Part shown: one piece after another, positions 9,062 to 18,737 of the stretch
How positions within the stretch are numbered: position 1 is the first letter of the stretch
Layout of the letters: each line of letters begins with the position of its first letter
From: an uncultured Bacilli bacterium
Lineage (GTDB): Bacteria > Bacillota_I > Bacilli_A > RF39 > UBA660
Length of the DNA stretch: 32,414 nt
Direction of reading: 5' to 3'
Assembly (NCBI GenBank): GCA_947628275.1
Contig: CANQZD010000003.1
Span: forward strand, 1 to 32,414
Position numbers and translations under genes: made by a program
Notes under the pieces: generated by a model
What the model saw: the letters and a program-made list of their open reading frames with translations, nothing else
Database searches by the model: none
What the model was told of the DNA's origin: nothing

Positions 9062-9835
9062 ATGAGTATTTTTAAAAATTTATATCAATATCGTGAATTA
9101 TTAAAAACTAATGTTCAAAAAGAAATTAGAGGAAAATATAAGGGCTCTTTTTTAGGCGTTTTATGGTCTTTCTTAAATCCTTTATTAACAGTTTTAGTTT
9201 ATGCTATTGTCTTTCCATATATTATGCGAGTTCAAGTTCCCAATTATTTAATTTTCTTAATTGTTGCCATTATTCCTTGGAATTTCTTTACAACATGTAT
9301 TACTACTGGTTGTAACTGTGTTTGGCTAAATGGTGGAATAATAAAGAAAGTATATTTTCCACGAGAAATACTACCTGTATCTGTTATATTAGCTGGTTTA
9401 ATTAATTTCTTGATATCATGTGTTATTATTTTAATCTTTTTACTTTTTGGGGGAGTAGGGTTTAGTATTCAATTGTTATGGTTACCATTAATTGCTATTA
9501 TTCAAAGTCTATTAAGTTTAGGTTTATTATTTATTTTAAGTGCAATAAATGTTTATGTTAGAGATGTTGAATATGTTGTTGCCTTTTTTGTCAATTTATT
9601 ATTTTATGGTACTCCTATTTTATATACTGTGGAAATGTTTCCTAAAAATATTAGTTGGATTTTAAAAATCAATCCTTTAGCGCATTTAATTGATGCCTAT
9701 CGAAGTATTTTTTATTATCAAACAATACCTAATTTTGGTTCATTATTATATTTGACTATTGTCTCTGTAGCTATTTTATTAATTGGTTACAGTGTCTTTA
9801 GAAAATTAGAAAAAGGTTTTGCCGAGGAGGTATAA
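9062..9835 (+). CDS. ABC-2 type polysaccharide/teichoic acid export permease (TagG/Wzm-like)
   Basis: 257 aa; KEIRGKYKGSFLGVLWSFLNPLLTVLVYAIVF N-terminus is typical of the family. Confidence 0.92.
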   Translation: MSIFKNLYQYRELLKTNVQKEIRGKYKGSFLGVLWSFLNPLLTVLVYAIVFPYIMRVQVPNYLIFLIVAIIPWNFFTTCITTGCNCVWLNGGIIKKVYFPREILPVSVILAGLINFLISCVIILIFLLFGGVGFSIQLLWLPLIAIIQSLLSLGLLFILSAINVYVRDVEYVVAFFVNLLFYGTPILYTVEMFPKNISWILKINPLAHLIDAYRSIFYYQTIPNFGSLLYLTIVSVAILLIGYSVFRKLEKGFAEEV

Positions 9836-9836
9836 A

Positions 9837-10673
9837 ATGAAATTTGCAGGGACTGTAATTTTATATAATCCTTTAGAAAATCTTAAAGAAAATATTTTAA
9901 GTTATTTACCATATCTAGATAAACTTTACATAATTGATAATTCTTTAACATCTCATAAAAAAATATTGCCTAAAAGTTCTAAAATAGAGTATTATTGGCA
10001 AGAAAAAAATTTGGGAATAGCTGCGGCTTTAAACTTTGCTTGTCAAAAATCACTTCAAGATGGTTATAGTTTTCTTTTAACAATGGACCAAGATAGTAAA
10101 TTTCTTAATCAAGATATAGTAAAATTGTTGGAATTTGTTAAAAATAATGATTGTCAAAATATTGGTATTATCTCACCTTATCATGATATTTTAACTAAAA
10201 ATTTAAAAAGTAATAATCAACTTGAACATCCATTGGAAGTTATGACATCAGGTAATTTACTTAATTTAGCGATTTATCAAAAAGTCGGACAATTTAATGA
10301 AGATTTATTTATCGATTGTGTAGATACTTGGATGTGTCTAAATATTAAAAAAAATGGTTATGATATTGTTCAGTTAAATGATATTAGCTTAAAGCATCAG
10401 TTAGGAAATGCAACTTTAAAAAAAATTTTTGGTAAGACAATTATTTGCAGTAATCATGAACCTATTAGACGTTATTATATGATGAGAAATACTTTATATG
10501 TTACTAAATATTTTGAACATGATTTTCCTAAATATTGCCAGTACTTAAAAAAAGTTCAACGTCATCAAATGATTATTGTTTTATTTGAACAAGCTGGTTT
10601 TAAAAAATTTAGATATATGCTACAAGGAAGAAAGGATTTCAAAAAGGGGATTAAAGGTAAATATCAACATTAG
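9837..10673 (+). CDS. GT2 family glycosyltransferase (rhamnosyltransferase-like)
   Basis: AGGAGG RBS then ATG 9837; FAGTVILYNP, YIIDNS, GIAAALNFA, LTMDQDSKF. The track start at 9819 (TTG) runs through the RBS. Confidence 0.85.
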   Translation: MKFAGTVILYNPLENLKENILSYLPYLDKLYIIDNSLTSHKKILPKSSKIEYYWQEKNLGIAAALNFACQKSLQDGYSFLLTMDQDSKFLNQDIVKLLEFVKNNDCQNIGIISPYHDILTKNLKSNNQLEHPLEVMTSGNLLNLAIYQKVGQFNEDLFIDCVDTWMCLNIKKNGYDIVQLNDISLKHQLGNATLKKIFGKTIICSNHEPIRRYYMMRNTLYVTKYFEHDFPKYCQYLKKVQRHQMIIVLFEQAGFKKFRYMLQGRKDFKKGIKGKYQH

Positions 10674-10682
10674 GAGGTAAAA

Positions 10683-12863
10683 ATGAAAAACAATCAAATC
10701 AAAATTAAAAGTATAAAAATAAGTGGTATTAAAAATCCATTATTAACTATTATTGCTGAAGAATTAGAAACTGATAATTCTGAATTGTTAGTTTATGCTG
10801 ATGAAAAATTAGTAGAATGTATTAATAATAACTTAGCTATTAATAAAGTTATGCAAGTTATCTTACCACCTAAGTGCCAAAAAATTACTGTAAAAATCAA
10901 AGAAGGTTCTAAAATAACCGTTATTAAAACTTTAAAAAATAGTACTTTAAAAAAAGTCTTTGCTAAATTATATTCTCTTTTTTATTCTTTTGTTCATAAA
11001 TTGTTTTTGTTAATTAAACTTATTGGTATAGGCATAAAACGTTTATGGCAAGATTATCATTTTTTAGTGCCTCCTAAAATGTGGAAAGTTTATTGGGATG
11101 GCTTAAAAAAACGCTTAAAAAATGGTAATACTTCATTTGCTTATAATCCTCTAAATCCTAGTGAGTACCGCAAATGGCTTAAAAATTATGAACAAATTGA
11201 TGATTATCAAAAACAAAGTTATGAACCTTTAATATCAATTGTTATTCCCGTATATAATATTGATAAAATATATTTAAGTGAGTGTCTTGATTCAATTTTA
11301 AATCAGACTTATCAAAATTTTGAAATAATTTTAGTTGATGATTGTTCAACTAAAGAAGAAACTATATCAACCTTAAAAGAGTATGAAACAAAAGATAAAA
11401 GAATTATTGTTAAATATCGCCAAGAAAATGGTCATATATCTAAAGCTTCTAATGATGGTTTAGCTTTAGCACATGGTGAATTTGTTGGATTAGTTGACAA
11501 TGATGATGTTTTAAGATGTGATGCCCTAGCTGAAGTTGTTAAAGCTTTAAATAGTAATAAACATCTTGATTTGATTTATTCTGATGAAGATAAATTAGAT
11601 TTACAAGGTAAAAGATGTTATCCTAATTTTAAATCAGCTTTTGCGCCAGATAGTTTATTAAGCAGTAATTATATTTGTCATTTTGCCGTTTTAAGAACAT
11701 CCTTGTTAAATAAAATTGGCGGTTTTAGAGTTGGTTATGAAGGCGCCCAAGATTATGATTTGTTTTTAAGATTTACTGAACAAACTACTGCTGATAAGAT
11801 ATATCATATTGCTAAAGTATTATATCATTGGCGAATGGTAGAAGGCTCTACCTCAATGGTTATTGATAATAAAAATTATGCTTTAGAGCGAGGCAAATTA
11901 GCTTTAGAAGATGCTCTTAGAAGAAGAAATATTTCTGGAATTGTCCACATTTGTGAAGATTGTCCTTACTATTATATTGAATATACTTTAAAAAAAGAAC
12001 CAAAAGTTGAAATTATTATTCCAACTAAAGATTATGCTAGTACTTTAGATAAATGTTTAAAATCTATCTATACTAAAACGACCTATCAAAATTTTCATAT
12101 TACTGTTATAAACAACAATAGTAATCTTCCTGAAACTTTTGCGCTATTTAAAAAATATCAAGAAAAATATGATAATTTTAATGTTCTTGATGCTAATATG
12201 GAATTTAATTTTTCCAAAATAAATAATTTGGCTGTTAAAAAAACTAAATCTGATTATTTGCTACTACTAAATAATGATGTTGAAGTAATCACACCAAATT
12301 GGTTAGAATTAATGGTCGGCTATGCTAGTCAAGATCATATTGGGGCTGTTGGCGCTAAACTTAGTTATCCAGATAATACTGTTCAACATGCCGGAGTTAT
12401 TGTTGGCTTAGGTGGAGTTGCAGGTCATGCTTATACTAATATTAATCGGAATGCCGTTATTTGGGGTGGTCGTCTTAGTGTTCCTTATAATTATTCAGCT
12501 GTTACTGCGGCTTGCTTAATGATAAAAAGAAGCAAATTTAATGAAGTAAATGGTTTAGAAGAAGATTTGAAAGTAGCTTTTAATGATATCGATTTTTGCT
12601 TGAAAATTCTTCAAAAAGGCTATTATAATGTATGTGTACCGATGGTTCAATTATATCATTATGAGTCAAAGTCCCGTGGTTCAGATACTACCAAAGAAAA
12701 GCAAAAAAGGTTTTTATCAGAAGTAGATTATATGACTAAGAAATGGGGTAAAAATTTAACTAATGATCAGTTTTATAATCCTAACTTCAGTTTAGAATCA
12801 AGTTTTATGCTAGACAAAAAAAGGGGGAATTTAAATGATGAACAAACTAAAAAAAATAGCTGA
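10683..12863 (+). CDS. Tandem-domain GT2 glycosyltransferase
   Basis: Two GT2 cores: ISIVIPVYN...DDCSTKEET...GLVDNDD and VEIIIPTKDYASTLDKCLKSI...NNNSNLPET...LLLNNDVEVI. Confidence 0.9.
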   Translation: MKNNQIKIKSIKISGIKNPLLTIIAEELETDNSELLVYADEKLVECINNNLAINKVMQVILPPKCQKITVKIKEGSKITVIKTLKNSTLKKVFAKLYSLFYSFVHKLFLLIKLIGIGIKRLWQDYHFLVPPKMWKVYWDGLKKRLKNGNTSFAYNPLNPSEYRKWLKNYEQIDDYQKQSYEPLISIVIPVYNIDKIYLSECLDSILNQTYQNFEIILVDDCSTKEETISTLKEYETKDKRIIVKYRQENGHISKASNDGLALAHGEFVGLVDNDDVLRCDALAEVVKALNSNKHLDLIYSDEDKLDLQGKRCYPNFKSAFAPDSLLSSNYICHFAVLRTSLLNKIGGFRVGYEGAQDYDLFLRFTEQTTADKIYHIAKVLYHWRMVEGSTSMVIDNKNYALERGKLALEDALRRRNISGIVHICEDCPYYYIEYTLKKEPKVEIIIPTKDYASTLDKCLKSIYTKTTYQNFHITVINNNSNLPETFALFKKYQEKYDNFNVLDANMEFNFSKINNLAVKKTKSDYLLLLNNDVEVITPNWLELMVGYASQDHIGAVGAKLSYPDNTVQHAGVIVGLGGVAGHAYTNINRNAVIWGGRLSVPYNYSAVTAACLMIKRSKFNEVNGLEEDLKVAFNDIDFCLKILQKGYYNVCVPMVQLYHYESKSRGSDTTKEKQKRFLSEVDYMTKKWGKNLTNDQFYNPNFSLESSFMLDKKRGNLNDEQTKKNS

Positions 12864-14697
12864 TTATAAATATCTTAATTGTTGTTTAATTATTTTAGCT
12901 AGTATAATATCAATCTTCTGGGTATGTGTTATTGATAATATACATTATTTTAATAACTCTTTTAAAGGAACAGAAACAATTAACAATATAACCTATCAAA
13001 AAGAAGAAAATAATATGGTTGTTAACCTTAAAACTTCTAATAAATATCTTTATGAGTTAGAATTTCTGGGCAAAAATACTACTAAAAATACTATTTATTA
13101 TAATGTTTATGCATATGATAATAAAAAAGAAATCTTTTTAAATCAAGAAAGATTAAGTAATGTTTATGATGGTATTAATGTTATTCGAATTGGTAAAGAA
13201 ACTGATGAGATTAAACTATTATTTGTTGATGCAAATGCCGAAGATTTTGAACTTACTGATTTAAAAGTATCTAATACTTATCAAGTCAATCTTTTAAAAT
13301 TATTTGGTTTAATTGTCAGTATTTATTTAATCTTTGATTTAATTATGTTAGTTTTTAAAACTAATAAACCTAAATTGGCTAATTACTTTTTTAAAGTAGC
13401 TGTTTTAATTGGGATGGTTATAGCTTTTGCATCACCATTATATTATTCTTTAGACGAAAAAGAACATTTTATTAGGGCTTATAATATTTCTGAATTTAAT
13501 TTTTTAAAAACTAAAAATGATATGGTTAAATGGCCAGCTAATTTGGGTCCTGTAATTGATAATCCAGCTTCTATTTTTGTACCATCAACTTATCGTTCTT
13601 ATGTTTATAACTTAAAATATTTAGATGAAATTAGTAAGCAAGATTATACATATCAAGCCCATAATTCTTCAGCTGAACCATATTTATTCCCAGGTTATTT
13701 TGTTAGTGGAGTGGCAATATTTATTACTAAACTTTTTGGCTTGTCATTTCCTTATCAATTTTATTTAGGACGTATTTTTAATGTTATCTTCTATGCTTTT
13801 ATCGTTGCTTTGGCAATTAAACTATGTCCCAAATATGCTAAATTAATATTTGCCTTAGGACTTTTACCAGGCTTACTTTTTCAAAGTGCTTCATATTCAG
13901 CTGATGTTGTAACTAATGCTTTTGCTCTTTTAGCGGTTGCCTTAACTATTTATTATCGTGATTTAACTAGAAAAATAAAATTTAAAGATTTAATCATTTT
14001 ACTATTTAGTTATATTATGGCTTTTATTACAAAAATAGCTTATTTTCCAATTGTTTTATTAATTTATTTAATTCCTAATAAAAAATTTAATAATCAAAGA
14101 AAGGCTCGTTTAGCCAAAATCTTAATTCCTCTTATTGGCTTAATTGTTTTTGCTCTTGCTAGTTTATATGCCCAAAAAATTGGAATTATACAGTGGCCTA
14201 AAGAAGGCGTAAACTCAACATTACAATTAAAGTATATTCTTGCTAATCCAATATCATACTTATATACTCTTTATAAAACTTTACAAGCAAGTATTATTTC
14301 TATTACTGCAACTTTAACAACTCAGTTAGGTTATTGTGGCTTAACTGGTGAATTAGATTTTATTATTATCATTGGTACTATTGTTTTTGCTATTGCTAGT
14401 TGTACTAGTGATTTAAGAAAATTTGACAAAATAGTTTTGGCTTTAATTGTCCTTTGCTGTGTAGGAGCAGCAATGTCTTCAATGTATATTAGTTATAATG
14501 TAGTTGGAAATAGTATAGTTGAAGGTTTTCAAGGCCGTTATTTAGCGCCAGTTTTATTACCATTTTTATTGCTATTTTCAAGTCCTAAGTTTAAAATAGA
14601 TATTAAAGAAAAAAAGATATTAATTAGTTTAATAAGCATTATGGTTTTACTAAATATCCATGCTATTATAACTATTTTTCTAAATGTTTATAATTAG
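12835..14697 (+). CDS. DUF2142-like polytopic membrane protein
   Basis: 620 aa; ASPLYYSLDEKEHFIRAYNI...PASIFVPSTYRS motif pattern and a multi-TM glycan-associated context. Confidence 0.65.
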   Translation: MMNKLKKIADYKYLNCCLIILASIISIFWVCVIDNIHYFNNSFKGTETINNITYQKEENNMVVNLKTSNKYLYELEFLGKNTTKNTIYYNVYAYDNKKEIFLNQERLSNVYDGINVIRIGKETDEIKLLFVDANAEDFELTDLKVSNTYQVNLLKLFGLIVSIYLIFDLIMLVFKTNKPKLANYFFKVAVLIGMVIAFASPLYYSLDEKEHFIRAYNISEFNFLKTKNDMVKWPANLGPVIDNPASIFVPSTYRSYVYNLKYLDEISKQDYTYQAHNSSAEPYLFPGYFVSGVAIFITKLFGLSFPYQFYLGRIFNVIFYAFIVALAIKLCPKYAKLIFALGLLPGLLFQSASYSADVVTNAFALLAVALTIYYRDLTRKIKFKDLIILLFSYIMAFITKIAYFPIVLLIYLIPNKKFNNQRKARLAKILIPLIGLIVFALASLYAQKIGIIQWPKEGVNSTLQLKYILANPISYLYTLYKTLQASIISITATLTTQLGYCGLTGELDFIIIIGTIVFAIASCTSDLRKFDKIVLALIVLCCVGAAMSSMYISYNVVGNSIVEGFQGRYLAPVLLPFLLLFSSPKFKIDIKEKKILISLISIMVLLNIHAIITIFLNVYN

Positions 14698-14706
14698 GAG
14701 GAGCAT

Positions 14707-15426
14707 ATGAAGAAGTCAAAGATATTGTTAATTATTCCTGCTTATAATGAAGAGGCTAATATTTTGAAAACCTGTCAAAAAATTATTGATTTTAATCAAA
14801 CCCATAAAATTAATTATGATTTTATTGTTATTAATGATGGCTCATTAGATAATACTAAAAAAATTTTAGAAGAAAATAAATTGCCTCATATTAATCTAAT
14901 TCATAATTTAGGTATTGGTGGAGCCGTGCAAACCGGTTATAAATATGCTTTAAAAAATGACTATGATATTGCTGTTCAATTTGATGGTGATGGTCAACAT
15001 GATGTAACTTATGTTGAAAAATTAATTAAACCAATTATAAATAAAGAAGCTGATTTTACGATTGGAAGTCGTTTTATTGAAAATATTAGTGAATTTAAAA
15101 CTTCTTTTATGCGTCGAGTAGGAATTAAAATTATTACTTTTTTTATTAAAATTGCCTGTGGTTTTAAATTAAAAGATACTACGAGTGGTTTTAGGGCGGC
15201 AAATAAAAAAATTATTAATGAATTTGCTAATTATTATCCTTCTGAATATCCTGAACCAATTTCAACTGTTTTGGTTGTAAAAAAGGGCTTTAAGGTTCAA
15301 GAAATAGGAGTTAATATGTATGAAAGAGATGGTGGTTCATCATCAATTCATTCTTGGAAAAATTTTTATTACATGATTAATGTTTGTTTATCGATTTTAA
15401 TAGCCGGAACTAGGAGGTCCAAATGA
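14707..15426 (+). CDS. GT2 glycosyltransferase, dolichol-phosphate mannosyltransferase-like
   Basis: LLIIPAYNEEANI, VINDGSLDNT, FDGDGQHD, GSRFIE, TSGFRAANK. Confidence 0.92.
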   Translation: MKKSKILLIIPAYNEEANILKTCQKIIDFNQTHKINYDFIVINDGSLDNTKKILEENKLPHINLIHNLGIGGAVQTGYKYALKNDYDIAVQFDGDGQHDVTYVEKLIKPIINKEADFTIGSRFIENISEFKTSFMRRVGIKIITFFIKIACGFKLKDTTSGFRAANKKIINEFANYYPSEYPEPISTVLVVKKGFKVQEIGVNMYERDGGSSSIHSWKNFYYMINVCLSILIAGTRRSK

Positions 15427-15764
15427 TAACAGATAATTTAAGATTAGTAGTCATTATTTTTATATTATTTTTATTAATTGTTTATTTGCTTCGAAAAAGA
15501 AAGTTATCAACTAAGTATGCAATTGTATGGTTTTTGGCTATTATTGTTATGCTATTCACAGTTTTATTACCAGATGTCATGAAGTATATAGCTAACTTAA
15601 TTGGTTTTGAATTATTATCTAATATGTTACTTTGTATTTTTATTGTTATTTTATTATTTATTACTTTAGCGCTTACTATTGTTGTTTCATCAAATAAAAG
15701 AAGAATAACTCTTTTAATAGAAGAAGTATCAATTTTAAAAAAAGAATTGGAGGACAAAAAATGA
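15423..15764 (+). CDS. DUF2304-like small membrane protein
   Basis: 113 aa, three TM segments, LSTKYAIVWFLAIIVMLFTVLLPDVMKYIANLIG, directly downstream of a GT2 gene with ATGA overlap. Confidence 0.7.
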   Translation: MITDNLRLVVIIFILFLLIVYLLRKRKLSTKYAIVWFLAIIVMLFTVLLPDVMKYIANLIGFELLSNMLLCIFIVILLFITLALTIVVSSNKRRITLLIEEVSILKKELEDKK

Positions 15765-16108
15765 AAATAATTTTAACAGCTATTTATGTTATTTTAACTA
15801 CTGGTGGTTTATTTTGCATGAAATTAGGTGGTGATTCATTGTCATTGTCTTTAAAAAATGAAATTAGTTTTAAAATTGGGTTTATTACTGCTTTAGGTTT
15901 TTTACTTTATATTTGTAGTTTCTTGTTATGGCAAAAACTAATTGCTACATATGATTTAAATTATATTGTACCTATTGCAACCGGTATTGTTCAAGTTGTG
16001 GTGTTAATTGGTAGTTATTTCTTCTTTAAAGAACCAATGAGTTGGATAAATATTTTAGGAATTATTTTGGTTATTGTTGGTATTATTTTAATTTCTCTTA
16101 AAAGATAA
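15761..16108 (+). CDS. SMR/EamA-like small multidrug-type or undecaprenyl-glycolipid transporter
   Basis: 115 aa, four TM segments, C-terminal EPMSWINILGIILVIVGIILISL. Confidence 0.75.
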   Translation: MKIILTAIYVILTTGGLFCMKLGGDSLSLSLKNEISFKIGFITALGFLLYICSFLLWQKLIATYDLNYIVPIATGIVQVVVLIGSYFFFKEPMSWINILGIILVIVGIILISLKR

Positions 16109-16129
16109 AACACGGTGGTGTTTTTTTTT
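16108..16129 (+). terminator. Intrinsic terminator of the glycan operon
   Basis: AAACAC ggtg GTGTTT followed by a long T-run. Confidence 0.75.
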
Positions 16130-16135
16130 GGTTGA

Positions 16136-16144
16136 TGTTATAAT
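16136..16144 (+). promoter_or_regulatory. Extended -10 promoter element (TGTTATAAT) for the wall hydrolase gene
   Basis: TGT-TATAAT 24 bp upstream of ATG 16168; no good -35. Confidence 0.5.
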
Positions 16145-16167
16145 TAAAATGAAAAAGAGGTGGTAAG

Positions 16168-18729
16168 ATGGATTCTAATGATGTTAATGATACTGAAGAA
16201 CTAACAAACGATGAAGAATTAATGGATAATAATAATCTTCCATCTGAAGAACCGCCTTTAGAAGAAAATGAAGCCCAAATGGATATAGAACCACCAAAAA
16301 GTGGCAATTTTTTGGGTGTGGCTAGTAAGAAATTAATTAATTTACTATTAAAAAGGAAACTTATTGTTATTGGGGCTGTTGGCATTATGTTTATCGTTTT
16401 TTTAGCAGTCTTTTTTGGTTCGAATGTTTCTACTGAAACATACAATTATAAGAAAATGGAGAGTTTAGATGATCCTTGTGATATGGTTGAAGTAACATAT
16501 GCTCCATATGGTAGTAACGAAGTTGAAACATCTTCTCTTGCCCTAGAAGATTATATTGCTAAAGCTACTTATACATATACTAAAGATTTTAAAAATATTA
16601 ATGAAGGAACATATCACTTATATAAAGCTTTAGCTATTGCTTTAAGAACAGAAGTTGTATCTCATGGTTGTAAAGTAACTTATAAAGATAAAAAGTTACT
16701 TAATAAACCGGCTATTGAAGGTAAATACAATATCTTAAACAATGCTTTAGAATCAGCTGAAGGAGTAATTATATCTAAAGCTGGTAAAAAAAAGATTATG
16801 AGTACTGAAGTATCTGATTTTTGCTATAGTAATAATGATGGCAATAATTATACAATTTTTCAAGTCCCAGACTTTTTAATTCCTAGTGAATGGGTAGATA
16901 AAAATGTCCCTAGTCGTTATAAAGATTGTCCTTGTAATCAACCTGATGAAAACTTAAGTGCTTGTTATGAAGAAGGAGATTTTAAAGAATGGGCTCACCA
17001 AGATGACACAAGTGGTTTTAATGTTTATGCAGCATATTATTTACTTGATGAATATAAATTAAGTTGGTCAGATATTTTAAAATATTTTGTTGGTGACCAT
17101 AATTATTGGACAATTAAAGAAGAAGATGAAGAAGAAAACGAAAATGCTTTAAATGAAAATTGTGGAGCGATGGATTTACATAAAACTAGTCTAAGTAAAT
17201 CTCAATTTGTTGCGGGTATGAAATCTTATAATTACAATGGAGCAAGTCCTGCTGGTTGGCAAAAATTTGTTAATAATGCTGAAACTATTTATGATGTTGC
17301 CGTAGCTAATAGTATTAATCCTGAATTTGTCGTTGTAAGAGCAATATTAGAAGGTTTTTCACCAGGGGAAGGGAAAAATAATTATTGGGGCTGGACCTGC
17401 TATAACACCTGCCCAAGTTGTTGTACTGATTTTGGGGCTAATTTTAAAGATGCTGTTGCCTCATATTGCCAAGCTGTATACAAACAATACACTGATTATA
17501 ATGATTTATTAAGAAGTTATGCTTATTTAGGTGATTATTGGTATAATCCTGGTGATGAAAGTATAGGTGGTTGCTATTATGCTCCATATATTTTCCCAGA
17601 TGGAATTCCTAAAAGAGTTGAACAAGCATGTAATGGTCCCGCTTGTAGTTCTGGTAATCCTGCTAGTTGCACTAAAACTACTGAAGAAGAACAAATCTTA
17701 TATGGTAAATATCAAGATCGTAATACTCAAACATACCGAAAAGCAATATGGAATATTAGTGAAACTGATTGTAAAATGCAAAATAGTGGAGCCGGTTGTC
17801 TATGGTGGCCAATTGGTTCTAAAAAAACAACTGTAAGAGATGAAATAACTTATGCTGATGGAGAGCCTGAAACAACTACTATAACTAGCGGTTTTGGTAA
17901 ACGTGATGCTCCATTATCTGGGGCAAGTACTAATCATAATGCCATTGATATTGGTGGTGGCGAAGAATTTAATACTAATATAATTGCGGCTGCTGATGGA
18001 ACTGTTAAAAATATAAATACTGGGTGTGTAGCTGGAAATTATTCTTGTGGTGGTCAATTAGGAAATTATGTCTTTATTGCTCATGATGATGGAAGTCTAA
18101 CTAGATATGGTCATATGAGTAGCGTCTTGGTTAACGAAGGTGATCAAGTTAAGCAAGGAGAAGTTATTGGTAAATTAGGAAATACGGGAAATTCAACTGG
18201 CCCTCATTTAGATTTCCAAGTTCAAGTAAATGGTCAAATTGTCGATCCGACAAACTATGTATCTGCTAGTGACCCAAGAAAAGTTTGTAGTGGTTCTGGA
18301 AGCATCGTAAATGGTGATAATAATAAACAAACTATTTGTTTAACTTTAAAAAATAGTGGCTATAGTACTAATGCTATTGCCGGAATTATGGGCAATTTAC
18401 AACACGAAAGTGGGTTTGATCCTGAAAGTGTTAATGACTCAAATCGTAAAGGAATTGCTCAGTGGAGTCCAACTAGATTTAATAAATTAACTAGTATTTA
18501 TGGAAGTAATAGTTATTCAGTTGAAAGTCAAATTAAGTTCTTAATTAAGGAATTAAATGAATCTTATCCAGAAGCTGAAAAATATTTAGGCGAAAAACAT
18601 TCAGCTAAAGACCAAGCATATAATTTCTGTGTGGCTTATGAAAAACATAGTAAAAGTGAATGTGATAATTCCTTAAGAGAAGATTATGCTACTGAATTAG
18701 TTAGTTATGTAAAAAATGATTGTAGTTAG
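16168..18729 (+). CDS. Membrane-anchored multidomain peptidoglycan hydrolase: acidic cytoplasmic N-terminus, one TM, possible SpoIID-like region, glucosaminidase/transglycosylase-like region, M23 endopeptidase, C-terminal phage-tail-lysozyme-like domain
   Basis: M23: SGFGKR...NHNAIDIGG...YGHM...GNTGNSTGPHLDFQV. Lysozyme-like: CLTLKNSGYSTNAIAGIMGNLQHESGFDPESVNDSNRKGIAQWS. TM: LIVIGAVGIMFIVFLAVFFG. Confidence 0.85.
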   Translation: MDSNDVNDTEELTNDEELMDNNNLPSEEPPLEENEAQMDIEPPKSGNFLGVASKKLINLLLKRKLIVIGAVGIMFIVFLAVFFGSNVSTETYNYKKMESLDDPCDMVEVTYAPYGSNEVETSSLALEDYIAKATYTYTKDFKNINEGTYHLYKALAIALRTEVVSHGCKVTYKDKKLLNKPAIEGKYNILNNALESAEGVIISKAGKKKIMSTEVSDFCYSNNDGNNYTIFQVPDFLIPSEWVDKNVPSRYKDCPCNQPDENLSACYEEGDFKEWAHQDDTSGFNVYAAYYLLDEYKLSWSDILKYFVGDHNYWTIKEEDEEENENALNENCGAMDLHKTSLSKSQFVAGMKSYNYNGASPAGWQKFVNNAETIYDVAVANSINPEFVVVRAILEGFSPGEGKNNYWGWTCYNTCPSCCTDFGANFKDAVASYCQAVYKQYTDYNDLLRSYAYLGDYWYNPGDESIGGCYYAPYIFPDGIPKRVEQACNGPACSSGNPASCTKTTEEEQILYGKYQDRNTQTYRKAIWNISETDCKMQNSGAGCLWWPIGSKKTTVRDEITYADGEPETTTITSGFGKRDAPLSGASTNHNAIDIGGGEEFNTNIIAAADGTVKNINTGCVAGNYSCGGQLGNYVFIAHDDGSLTRYGHMSSVLVNEGDQVKQGEVIGKLGNTGNSTGPHLDFQVQVNGQIVDPTNYVSASDPRKVCSGSGSIVNGDNNKQTICLTLKNSGYSTNAIAGIMGNLQHESGFDPESVNDSNRKGIAQWSPTRFNKLTSIYGSNSYSVESQIKFLIKELNESYPEAEKYLGEKHSAKDQAYNFCVAYEKHSKSECDNSLREDYATELVSYVKNDCS

Positions 18730-18737
18730 GAGATTCT

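Noticed and set aside
16098-16445. Minus-strand 115-aa ORF over the start of the wall hydrolase
   Set aside because: Overlaps terminator, promoter and start of a well-supported gene; low-complexity composition.
17567-17836. Alternative-frame ORF inside the wall hydrolase gene
   Set aside because: Shadow ORF; the host frame carries recognisable domain sequence on either side.
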